DNA of 40,504 nt from Nostoc sp. LEGE 12450 (lineage in GTDB: Bacteria > Cyanobacteriota > Cyanobacteriia > Cyanobacteriales > Nostocaceae): the NCBI RefSeq assembly GCF_015206895.1, contig NZ_JADEXU010000068.1:1-40504 (forward strand), written 5' to 3'. The notes beneath the pieces are model-generated. The model saw nothing but the letters and a program-made list of their open reading frames with translations. It was not told the origin of the DNA and ran no database searches. This document shows, piece after piece, positions 9,230 to 16,576 of the stretch (the stretch's first letter is position 1; each line of letters begins with the position of its first letter). A program made the translations under genes and the position numbers.

Positions 9230-9389
9230 CTAAACGGCAGCCTTAGCCTTAGCTTCAGCCTTCTTAGCCTGAGCTTTTTCATTCCAAGGAGCGCCAATTA
9301 ATGCCCAGGTTGGGCTGTTGAGTGCCAAGTCCATATCGCGTGCGAAGATGGCGAAGCCGTCATAACCGTGATAAGGGCCGGAGTAATCC
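9230..9389 (-). pseudogene. nifD: Detached 3' end of nifD (last 49 codons)
   Basis: Read on the minus strand from the core site this encodes [18 protein letters not shown]...WALIGAPW followed by an Ala/Lys-rich tail and a TAG at 9230. It is the conserved C-terminus of the nitrogenase alpha chain. It has no start of its own and becomes part of nifD only after the element is excised, when TCC|G joins in frame to give 503 residues. It is not decayed: this is a programmed split gene. Confidence 0.95.
9379..9389 (-). repeat. nifD-element attachment core, nifK-proximal
   Basis: CGGAGTAATCC (GGATTACTCCG on the coding strand) is identical to the copy at 36226-36236, and the flanks diverge at once on both sides. 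This is the same 11-bp core described for the Anabaena sp. PCC 7120 nifD element and is the crossover site for XisA. Confidence 0.97.
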
Positions 9390-9434
9390 TTTTTGTGGTT
9401 TAATTCTTTTCAACTGTCTAATGTTTGCAGTAAG

Positions 9435-9500
9435 CAATGTCTCTGCTAAACATTGTTTTCTGAGAACACATTTATTTTTAGCCTAAATATAGGCTAAAAA
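9435..9500. terminator. Two hairpins between core site and xisA
   Basis: A perfect 11-bp inverted repeat with a 4-base loop lies at 9475-9500 (TTTTTAGCCTA / TAGGCTAAAAA). Its T-rich and A-rich ends make it a candidate bidirectional intrinsic terminator. A smaller stem, CAATGT/ACATTG, lies at 9435-9455. The position just inside the element and about 118 bp before xisA suggests insulation of xisA from host transcription, or a recombinase-related site. Neither role is shown by sequence alone. Confidence 0.55.
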
Positions 9501-9617
9501 CACAGCATAATCAGGTTCAGGACTCACGCATCATCTAAATGTTGTCCTGAGCCAAGGCGATTAAAAAATCGCCCATTTTTTTGCTCATCTCTGCAAGCAC
9601 AGCAGCAAAAAGAACAC

Positions 9618-10919
9618 ATGAGAACGAAAGTACTACTAGAATTAGAGAAAGTTAATCTGCGTTTGAAGTCTGCAAAGGCAAAGGTGACAATTAGAGAATC
9701 GAATGGAAGTCTGCAATTACGGGCGACGTTACCAATTAAACCGGGAGACAAAGACAGCAACGGTACTGGGAGAAAGCAATACAATCTCAGTTTGAATATT
9801 CCCGCTAATTTGGATGGACTCAAGACGGCTGAGGAAGAAGCTTACGAATTAGGGAAGTTAATTGCTCGTAAAACGTTTGAATGGAATGATAAATATTTAG
9901 GTAATGAGGCAATTAAAAAAGAGTTTAAAACTATAGGAGAATTACTCGAACAATTTGAAGAAGAGTATTTTAAAACTCACAAGCGTACAACTAAAAGCGA
10001 ACATACTTTTTTTTATTACTTTTCCCGAACCAAGAGATTTACGAATCTCAAAGATTTAGCTACTGCTGAAAATCTGATAAGTTCAATTGAACAAATTGAT
10101 AAAGAATGGGCTAAATATAATGCAGCTAGAGCGATCGCAGCATTTTGTGTGACATTCAAAATCGAAATTGATTTATCTAAATATTCTCAAATGCCTGATA
10201 ATCATTCCCGAAATATACCTACAGATGCGGAAATAGCTGAGGGAATTCTCAAGTTTGAAGATTATCTTAATAGTAGAGGTAATCAAGTTAATCAAAACGT
10301 TCAAGACAGTTGGCAACTTTGGCGCTGGACGTATGGAATGTTAGCAGTTTTTGGTTTACGTCCACGAGAACTTTTTATTAATCCTGATATTGATTGGTGG
10401 TTGAGTCAAGAAAATACAGATTTGACATGGAAAGTTGATAAAGATTGTAAGACTGGTGAGAGACAAGCATTACCATTATATAGGCAATGGATTCAAGATT
10501 TTGATTTGAGAAATCCGAAGTATTTGGAGATGTTGAGGAGTGCGATCGCTAAAAAAGATAACACAAATCATGCTGAGATAACCGCGTTAACACAGCGAGT
10601 TAGTTGGTGGTTTCGCAAAATAGGATTGGATTTTAAACCTTATGATTTACGCCATGCTTGGGCAATTCGGGCACATATTTTGGGGATACCAATTAAAGCG
10701 GCAGCAGATAATTTAGGACATAGTGTGCAGGTTCATACACAAACTTATCAACGTTGGTTTTCGCTAGATATGCGGAAGTTAGCAATTAATCAGGCGTTGA
10801 GTAAGAGAAATGAAGTTGAGTTGATTAGGGAGGAAAATCAGAAGTTGAAGATGGAAAATGAAAGGCTAAAAATGGAGTTCGAAAAGCTGAGAATGGAAAT
10901 AGTTTATAAGCATAGTTAG
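9618..10919 (+). CDS. xisA: XisA, nifD-element tyrosine recombinase
   Basis: XisA is the site-specific recombinase that excises the nifD element in developing heterocysts. The 433-residue protein has a tyrosine-recombinase catalytic domain in its C-terminal half: the arginine in VFGLRPREL (R248), PYDLRHAW (Y342-D-L-R345, a tyrosine where most family members have histidine of HxxR), NLGHS near 368, and the nucleophile Y377 in TQTYQRW. A Tyr-for-His change is a reported feature of XisA/XisC. Residues 399-428 form a charged coiled coil (EENQKLKMENERLKMEFEKL). The gene points away from the core site into the element. The start may lie further upstream in homologues; the ATG used here is the first in frame. 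Confidence 0.93.
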   Translation: MRTKVLLELEKVNLRLKSAKAKVTIRESNGSLQLRATLPIKPGDKDSNGTGRKQYNLSLNIPANLDGLKTAEEEAYELGKLIARKTFEWNDKYLGNEAIKKEFKTIGELLEQFEEEYFKTHKRTTKSEHTFFYYFSRTKRFTNLKDLATAENLISSIEQIDKEWAKYNAARAIAAFCVTFKIEIDLSKYSQMPDNHSRNIPTDAEIAEGILKFEDYLNSRGNQVNQNVQDSWQLWRWTYGMLAVFGLRPRELFINPDIDWWLSQENTDLTWKVDKDCKTGERQALPLYRQWIQDFDLRNPKYLEMLRSAIAKKDNTNHAEITALTQRVSWWFRKIGLDFKPYDLRHAWAIRAHILGIPIKAAADNLGHSVQVHTQTYQRWFSLDMRKLAINQALSKRNEVELIREENQKLKMENERLKMEFEKLRMEIVYKHS

Positions 10920-11078
10920 TTTACTTATGAAAAGCAATAGGATATTTAATAGCCTAACTTCTAGATATAAATGCTTATATTGATATATCTAGAATTACTC
11001 TTATTATGTGTTAATACCGATGTGATTGAAAAAGCATTGATATTATTATAAATCTCATACATTTTATTCTAATAGTTT

Positions 11079-12170
11079 ATGAATAGTAAGCTGATATATC
11101 ACACGGATGAAAGTATAAATGGTGGAATTTCACCTTTTGATGAAGCCATTCATCAAGTGAGTAATAATAGTAAAGAATTACTGATAGCCTGTCCCTATAT
11201 TGATGTTATCTATATTAAAACATTCTTACACAAGCAAGTAAACTGGCGTATTATGTCTGATGTAGAAGCTTGGCTTAGTACTTTTCAAGGTGAAACAAGA
11301 GAAGATATAGTTAAGTTTATTACTCTTAATAAAGATAAAATTCATCATTATAAAAATTTACATGCAAAATTAATTATCGGCGACAGTTTATGCTTGTTAG
11401 GTTCTGCAAACCTGACTAGAATGGGTATTACTCAAAGAGCAGAAATGTCAATTTTGCTAGATGAAAGTTATTACATTAAAGAAATTAAAAAATGGTTTGA
11501 GAACTCATGGTCAAGTAGTAGTGAGATTAATATAACCGAATTAAAAAACTATGCTCAGAGAATTATTAAAACGACACCTATACTTGAAGACCAAAATAGT
11601 CATTTAAATTCAGATGCTCCAATTATTAAATCAAAAATTATCACTCCGCCTAAAAAATCTGAAAAAAAAGCCAGTAAATCAAACCCCAAAAAAGATAATG
11701 AGCCTTGGAATGGTCGTGATTTTTATGTAAGTATTGGTGAAGGCAAACATCGAAACTGGCATGACTGCCGAAAATATAGTTTTGTCTCTGGTGGTAGCAA
11801 GAAATGGTGTAGCCAAACTTTAAATCACCTTTCTCCAGGGTCGCGTGTATTCGTCTACATACCCGAAAAAGGTTATGTAGGTGCTGGTATAGTAACAGAT
11901 CCTACTATACGTGTAAAAGACTTCACGGTATTGGTCAATGGACAACAAGTACCAATTTTAGGTGAACAACTTGTTGCCCCACAAATGGATGAATATGTCA
12001 ATGACTTGGATAAATCCGAGTACCTTGTCCGTGTTGAATGGATCAAAACAGTGCCTAAAAGTCAGGCATACTGGGAAAAAGATCTTTTTACAAACCAGAA
12101 TACAGCATGCAAAATGAGGTGTAGTTTTACAATAGAAAGGCTATCTCAGCATTTCGGATTAAACGATTAA
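11079..12170 (+). CDS. PLD-family nuclease-like protein with C-terminal EVE/PUA-like domain
   Basis: The N-terminal part (about residues 1-160) is a phospholipase D-like domain with one HKD motif: H95, K97 and D102 in HAKLIIGD, followed by GSANLTRMG. Single-HKD proteins of this type are usually dimeric nucleases. A lysine-rich linker (about 188-208) leads to a second domain (about 210-363) beginning WNGRDFYVSIGEGKHRNWHDCRKYSFVSGG and including VFVYIPEKGYVGAGIV. That segment resembles the small beta-barrel (EVE/PUA-like) modules seen in restriction and nuclease proteins. A defence or DNA-processing role is plausible. No partner methylase is adjacent, and the gene is AT-rich like xisA. Confidence 0.65.
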   Translation: MNSKLIYHTDESINGGISPFDEAIHQVSNNSKELLIACPYIDVIYIKTFLHKQVNWRIMSDVEAWLSTFQGETREDIVKFITLNKDKIHHYKNLHAKLIIGDSLCLLGSANLTRMGITQRAEMSILLDESYYIKEIKKWFENSWSSSSEINITELKNYAQRIIKTTPILEDQNSHLNSDAPIIKSKIITPPKKSEKKASKSNPKKDNEPWNGRDFYVSIGEGKHRNWHDCRKYSFVSGGSKKWCSQTLNHLSPGSRVFVYIPEKGYVGAGIVTDPTIRVKDFTVLVNGQQVPILGEQLVAPQMDEYVNDLDKSEYLVRVEWIKTVPKSQAYWEKDLFTNQNTACKMRCSFTIERLSQHFGLND

Positions 12171-12323
12171 CTGTCATTTAATAATTACGTTGTAGTGCGA
12201 TCGCACCCCTCCCATAAGGTGCATTGTTGCAAAGTACAACGCAGTATGATCTCAAATTTACAAAGCTGATACCGCAGCCTGATAAAATTTGTGGAAAGAT
12301 AGAAATGTTGATTCATCTCCAGC

Positions 12324-12533
12324 ATGACAATTATGAACGCCGTAGAGCTATTTCCCACCTTGCGAAATTTAACTCGTGCAGACAAACTGAAAGTTATGCA
12401 GTTTTTAGTTTCAGAATTATCTAGAGATGAGGAACCATCATTAGAGCAGGGTGCAACCTATCCTATTTGGTCGCCACTTAATTCCCACGCAGCTGCACAT
12501 CAACTTGCTCAACTGCTAGAGTCGGACGAATAA
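12324..12533 (+). CDS. Small hypothetical protein upstream of retropepsin-like gene
   Basis: This 69-residue protein (ELFPTLRNLTRADKLKVMQFLVSELSRDEE...) is probably helical and acidic at the end. I recognise it only as a type often found directly upstream of the small aspartyl-protease-like gene in cyanobacteria. It ends seven bases before that gene, so the two likely form an operon. An antitoxin-like or partner role is possible but unsupported. A second ATG six bases downstream could also serve as the start. Confidence 0.55.
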   Translation: MTIMNAVELFPTLRNLTRADKLKVMQFLVSELSRDEEPSLEQGATYPIWSPLNSHAAAHQLAQLLESDE

Positions 12534-12540
12534 ATGCACA

Positions 12541-12957
12541 ATGGTTAATCCTCAAAGATTTTCCTTTACAGAGGGATACGATACATTTGGTGTTCCTGAT
12601 GCGCTGCCAAAGCTACCATTAATATTAACCTATCGTAACTCATCAGTAGACGTTTCAGGCTTGTTAGATACTGGAGCAAGCGTCAGCGTTCTGCCATACA
12701 GTATTGGTGTCCAACTAGGCGCAATTTGGGAAGAACAGACGGTTTCTGTAACATTAGCTGGTAATTTGGCTCCCGTTGAAGCAAGAGGTTTACTTGTATC
12801 TGCTCAGATTGGATCATTTGAGCCTGTTCGCTTAGTTTTTGCGTGGAGTTTGTCTAATGATGTACCTTTGTTGCTAGGACGTATGAACTTCTTTTTGGAG
12901 TTTGATGTGTGTTTCTATCGTTCACAACTGGTATTTGATGTGTGTCCACAGTCCTAA
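12541..12957 (+). CDS. Retropepsin-like aspartyl protease domain protein
   Basis: This 138-residue protein has the catalytic triplet in GLLDTGASVSVLPYSIG (DTGA) and the later hydrophobic LLLGRMNFFLEFDVCF segment that corresponds to the flap and second conserved region of retropepsin folds. One DTGA per chain means an active enzyme would be a dimer. Small proteins of this class are common in cyanobacteria, often with a short upstream partner as here. The substrate is unknown. No signal peptide is visible. Confidence 0.7.
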   Translation: MVNPQRFSFTEGYDTFGVPDALPKLPLILTYRNSSVDVSGLLDTGASVSVLPYSIGVQLGAIWEEQTVSVTLAGNLAPVEARGLLVSAQIGSFEPVRLVFAWSLSNDVPLLLGRMNFFLEFDVCFYRSQLVFDVCPQS

Positions 12958-13009
12958 TGCGATCGCATCCCTAATATTAAAGTCCATTGTCGCAAAAAGC
13001 AAAGCTCAT

Positions 13010-13133
13010 TCACTCAAAAACAACGCCGCGATAAATTTCCGCCATCGGCAATTCAAGACTAGCGTCCTTCGGCTTTTTCTTCGATCGCGCGATATTCATC
13101 TAAGCTGTAGCGGCGCGAGATGGTAGAAATCAT
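13010..13133 (-). pseudogene. Uma2-family endonuclease remnant
   Basis: On the minus strand an ATG at 13133 starts MISTISRRYSLDEYRAIEEK followed by AEGR, the N-terminal pattern of Uma2 (DUF820) proteins. It then hits a stop. Another frame directly continues as LELPMAEIYRGVVFE with a stop at 13010, which is the usual Uma2 C-terminus. The middle of the gene, including the catalytic core, is missing, so this is an internal-deletion remnant of about 124 bp. Confidence 0.6.
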
Positions 13134-13269
13134 AGGTCGTAAGCGATCGCATTGGCTATAAGACAACAATATTATTTTGTCACAGATTTACTTGTGAGGT
13201 GATATAATCCTGCGGTGTATATATTCTTTTTTCTACAAAAGACTTTATCTTTCTGGTTAGCTGTCTACG

Positions 13270-13686
13270 ATGTCTGCAAGAGATAGGTTTCATGAACTGG
13301 TTAGAACTGCCCTTGAGAAGGAAAGGTGGATAATTACTCATGATCCATACCACATTGATTTGGGGTTTGTTGATTTTTACATCGACTTAGGTGCAGAACT
13401 TTTGCTGGCAGCGACAAAGGATGAGGAAAAGATTGCAGTTGAAATCAAAACGTTTTTGGCACCCTCAACGATTTCTGAGTTCCATACTGCAATTGGACAA
13501 TTTATTAACTACCGCATTGCTTTGGAAGATGATGATCCAGAGCGGCGGTTGTATTTGGCAGTTCCGCTCGATGTTTATAAGCGATTTTTCAGATATCCAT
13601 TTATTCAAACAGTCATTGTGCGTAACAAAATTCCCCTTTTAGTGTATGACACACAAAAACAGGAGATTGCAGAATGGATAAGCTAA
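13270..13686 (+). CDS. xisH: XisH family protein
   Basis: This 138-residue protein matches XisH, which is needed with XisI for excision of the fdxN element in Anabaena. The fold is a PD-(D/E)xK nuclease type: DLGFVDFYIDLGAE, then IAVEIKTFLAPSTISEFHTAIGQFINYRIAL, where EIK is the nuclease-like core and the following helix carries the family's conserved residues. It overlaps xisI by 13 bases. XisH/XisI pairs are numerous in cyanobacteria and most are not near an excision element, so a role here in excision is possible but unproven. Confidence 0.88.
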   Translation: MSARDRFHELVRTALEKERWIITHDPYHIDLGFVDFYIDLGAELLLAATKDEEKIAVEIKTFLAPSTISEFHTAIGQFINYRIALEDDDPERRLYLAVPLDVYKRFFRYPFIQTVIVRNKIPLLVYDTQKQEIAEWIS

Positions 13687-14012
13687 TTTTGTATCGTGAA
13701 CTAATTCAGAAATTATTGACAGCGCGAGCAAAGTTGCGTTCTGGGAGCGATCCAATAGAAAGTCAAACCATTTTTGATACTACAAAAGACCACTATCAGC
13801 TTGTGCATGTGGGATGGAAGGATAGTAGTACCCGGATTTATGGCTGTGTGCTGCATATAGATATCAAGGATGGGAAAATTTGGGTGCAGCATGACGGAAC
13901 GGAGGATGCGATCGCAGATCAACTTGTGAGCGAGGGAGTACCTAAGCAAGATATTGTGATAGCATATCATGCACCTCATGTAAGGCAGTATACAGAGTTT
14001 GCTGTAGGCTAA
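13674..14012 (+). CDS. xisI: XisI family protein
   Basis: This is the 112-residue partner of XisH. It contains DHYQLVHVGWKDSSTRIYGCVLHIDIKDGKIWVQHDGTED and the C-terminal LVSEGVPKQDIVIAYHAPHVRQYTEFAVG, both family hallmarks. The start lies inside the end of xisH, so expression is coupled. In the fdxN system XisH and XisI support the recombinase XisF. Here the only recombinase nearby is XisA. Confidence 0.88.
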   Translation: MDKLILYRELIQKLLTARAKLRSGSDPIESQTIFDTTKDHYQLVHVGWKDSSTRIYGCVLHIDIKDGKIWVQHDGTEDAIADQLVSEGVPKQDIVIAYHAPHVRQYTEFAVG

Positions 14013-14077
14013 ACCTATTGAAAAAGCCTGTTTGCGATCGCTACTCACAAACAGACTTGACTTTTTCACATTTCTAA

Positions 14078-14617
14078 TTAAGCTTGCTCCCAAAGCTGAC
14101 GTACATAATCAGGGAGCGCGCCAGCAATTTCCTGAATCCGCTCTTGGGAAAGTTCGTCTTTGGTGGCAGAAAATACCGCTTTAACTGCCTGTTCTGCCTC
14201 GACTGATCCTGGAACTCCTCCTTCATTAGCAACCCGCGTTAGAAATAGCTTGGAATCAATTCCAATGGGAGCCGGGCCTTTTAAAGGTTGACGGATTTTA
14301 CTTATAAATCTCACAATCGGATTGGTGTCTTTCCAGAGTTCAGCCACTTCAAACTGGAGTGCTTTTTCATCTGTAGGTATAGCTTCTGTATGCAGTTCTG
14401 ACTCGACGCGATCAATTGTGTCGGCGGTCATTAAGTCACGCATAACGCGATACACAACTTCGGTAAAGTCTCTTGCGTCATACAAATCTGCAAATCCGCT
14501 TCGAACCATGACTTTTTCAAGAAATGAGTGATGTTCGTCTGCGATCGCAGTTCGAGTATCTTCAATCTCCGTTGGGTCAACTTCTGGAATATTTGTTCTA
14601 AAACTTTGATCGGGCAT
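14078..14617 (-). CDS. DUF2267 protein
   Basis: This 179-residue protein has the DUF2267 pattern: FLEKVMVRSGFADLYDARDFTEVVYRVMRDLMTADTIDRVESEL in the first half and a related C-terminal repeat ending IQEIAGALPDYVRQLWEQA. The two halves look like diverged copies of one helical module. The family is common in cyanobacteria, often linked with stress genes, and has no assigned biochemical role. It is convergent with xisI. Confidence 0.7.
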   Translation of the reverse strand: MPDQSFRTNIPEVDPTEIEDTRTAIADEHHSFLEKVMVRSGFADLYDARDFTEVVYRVMRDLMTADTIDRVESELHTEAIPTDEKALQFEVAELWKDTNPIVRFISKIRQPLKGPAPIGIDSKLFLTRVANEGGVPGSVEAEQAVKAVFSATKDELSQERIQEIAGALPDYVRQLWEQA

Positions 14618-14867
14618 TGTTTTTTCTTGTGGTTATTATTTTTGAGTCTTTATGCTTACTTTATGTAAGGTCGCACAAATCAAAAACGCTTGGAATCTTC
14701 CAGAAGTTTGAGATGGTATCTATTCAAAAGTTAGAAATTTCTTTGATCTGCTCATAGCTGTAAAGTCATGGTTGAGGTGAAGAGAGCAATACTTCTGATG
14801 TTTGTGCCCGTCTGTGTCGAAAACCAGTCAAAATAAATGAGTTGGTATAAAAGCAGCCGAAACAAAT

Positions 14868-15665
14868 ATGGTAGAAACAACAAACATCGAAATTAATACT
14901 GCAAAAGTCAAAGTACCGAACAATGACTTAGAAATCGATGCTTACTTAGCTCAACCAGCAGAAAATGGAACTTTTGGAGCGGTTATAGTTTTTCCAGAAA
15001 TTTTTGGAATCAATAGTAATATTCGAGATATCACCGAACTAATCGCTAAACAAGGTTATGTAGCGATCGCCCCGGCGATGTATCAACGTATTGCTCCTGG
15101 TTTTGAAGCTGACTTTAGCGCTGAAGATGTTGGGTTTAGTCCAGAAAGCTATAGGCTGGGGTTGGAATACTATCAAAAAGTAAAGTATCAAGATATTTTA
15201 AGTGATATTCAAGCTACCATTACTTACCTTAAAACTTTACCCAATGTCAAAGATAATGCGATCGGTGTCATTGGTTTCTGTTTTGGTGGTCATGTTGCTT
15301 ACATCGCTGCGACTTTCCCTGATATCAAAGCAACAGCTTCGTTTTACGGTGCTGGGATTACCACGTCTAGTTATGGCGAAGAGACTCCAACTATTAATCG
15401 CATCTCGGAAATTCAAGGTACTATTTATGCCTTTTTTGGTACAAGAGATACATTAATTTCCCAAGCAGAAACCGAGCAAATTGAGGCAGAATTAAAGAAA
15501 CATCAAATAAATAATCGTGTATTTCGATACGATGCCGGACATGGATTCTTTGCCGGATTTTTCAAAGACAAATACCCATTTATGGAACAACACCCAAGTT
15601 ACAATCCTGAAGCTGCTCCTGATGCTTGGCAACATGTTATAGAACTGTTTCAAAATCACTTGTGA
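14868..15665 (+). CDS. Dienelactone hydrolase family protein
   Basis: This 265-residue alpha/beta hydrolase has the nucleophile elbow IGFCFGGH with cysteine as nucleophile, the acid in FFGTRDTLI, and the histidine in YDAGHGFF. The family cleaves dienelactones and other esters in the cytoplasm. The true substrate in cyanobacteria is unknown. It stands alone, followed by a palindromic repeat and a convergent methyltransferase. Confidence 0.85.
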   Translation: MVETTNIEINTAKVKVPNNDLEIDAYLAQPAENGTFGAVIVFPEIFGINSNIRDITELIAKQGYVAIAPAMYQRIAPGFEADFSAEDVGFSPESYRLGLEYYQKVKYQDILSDIQATITYLKTLPNVKDNAIGVIGFCFGGHVAYIAATFPDIKATASFYGAGITTSSYGEETPTINRISEIQGTIYAFFGTRDTLISQAETEQIEAELKKHQINNRVFRYDAGHGFFAGFFKDKYPFMEQHPSYNPEAAPDAWQHVIELFQNHL

Positions 15666-15703
15666 ATAGTTACAAGGTAATCAATCTTCCTTTAAAAATG
15701 TTC

Positions 15704-15771
15704 GTAGTCGGGACTTTAGTCCTGATTTTGTTCGTATAGCGTCTCGTAGAGAGGACTAAAGTCCTCACTAC
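15704..15771. repeat. GGACTTTAGTCC palindromic repeat between convergent genes
   Basis: Arms at 15704-15723 and 15752-15771 are inverted copies with two mismatches, and each contains the palindrome GGACTTTAGTCC. This dispersed Nostoc repeat lies between two convergent genes and could serve as a bidirectional terminator. Confidence 0.75.
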
Positions 15772-15805
15772 AAAATAAAATTACAAGACTGCAATACTGT
15801 TGTCT

Positions 15806-16453
15806 TTAACCTTTTGAGTTTTTAAGCAGGAATTGACAACCACATAAAAATGGGTTTGGACTGTCTGTGCGATCGTCCGCCAGCACTTCAATAGTCAGCT
15901 TGCTGTTGTAAATCAATTCGTCATAATCCATCAATGCATCCCACTTAATTTTGCCAGTGGGGAAGCCTAGCTGTGAACTACCATCAGCTATTAACTCTTG
16001 CCATTTTTGAATCTCTGGATCTTGGGATTTGCAGTAATCGAGAATGGCAATCAATGCACCAGGTTTAGTAACTCGTAGGATTTCTTTAAGAGCAAGAACT
16101 GGATCTTCAACGACACAGAGGGTAAATCCCGACGCTGCTGCATCAAAGCTATTATCAGGAAAATCAAGATTGCAAAGATCCGATATATTGAAGGTGATGT
16201 CTGCGGATACGCGTTTTTTACGTGCTTCATCCATCATCTTCTCAGAAAAATCAATACCCACAACACTTACCCCTTCCGGATAAGCTGAAAGATTAAGACC
16301 TGTTCCTACCGCAGCATCCAGCACGGTTTGTCCTGGCTGAAGCTGCAAAGAAGCAATTAAGGGTTCACGTTCAATGTGCCAATAACGCTTCATAATTGCG
16401 TCATAATCTACCGCCCCGCGATCGTAGGTTTCAATCACCTGATTTATCTGCAT
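15806..16453 (-). CDS. Class I SAM-dependent methyltransferase
   Basis: This 215-residue protein has the SAM-binding motif VLDAAVGTGLNLS, the acidic GIDFSEKMMDEARKK strand and the motif-II-like DLCNLDFPDNSFDAAASGFTLCVVEDP, as in UbiE/Methyltransf_11 enzymes. The C-terminus (FLCGCQFLLKNSKG) fits short UbiE-like enzymes acting on small molecules. The substrate cannot be inferred from the neighbours. Confidence 0.82.
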   Translation of the reverse strand: MQINQVIETYDRGAVDYDAIMKRYWHIEREPLIASLQLQPGQTVLDAAVGTGLNLSAYPEGVSVVGIDFSEKMMDEARKKRVSADITFNISDLCNLDFPDNSFDAAASGFTLCVVEDPVLALKEILRVTKPGALIAILDYCKSQDPEIQKWQELIADGSSQLGFPTGKIKWDALMDYDELIYNSKLTIEVLADDRTDSPNPFLCGCQFLLKNSKG

Positions 16454-16576
16454 AGGTTCCTTAACAAATATAACTACTGGTTTTAATTTCTCATCACACG
16501 TACAATATAATACTTAATTTGAATTGACTACCGTAATAATGGCTAGATGATTTGGCAATTCCAAATTAGTATTAAG

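Noticed and set aside
9230..9389. Treating split nifD as a decayed gene
   Set aside because: Both parts are intact, the junction is the known 11-bp core and the frame is restored on excision.
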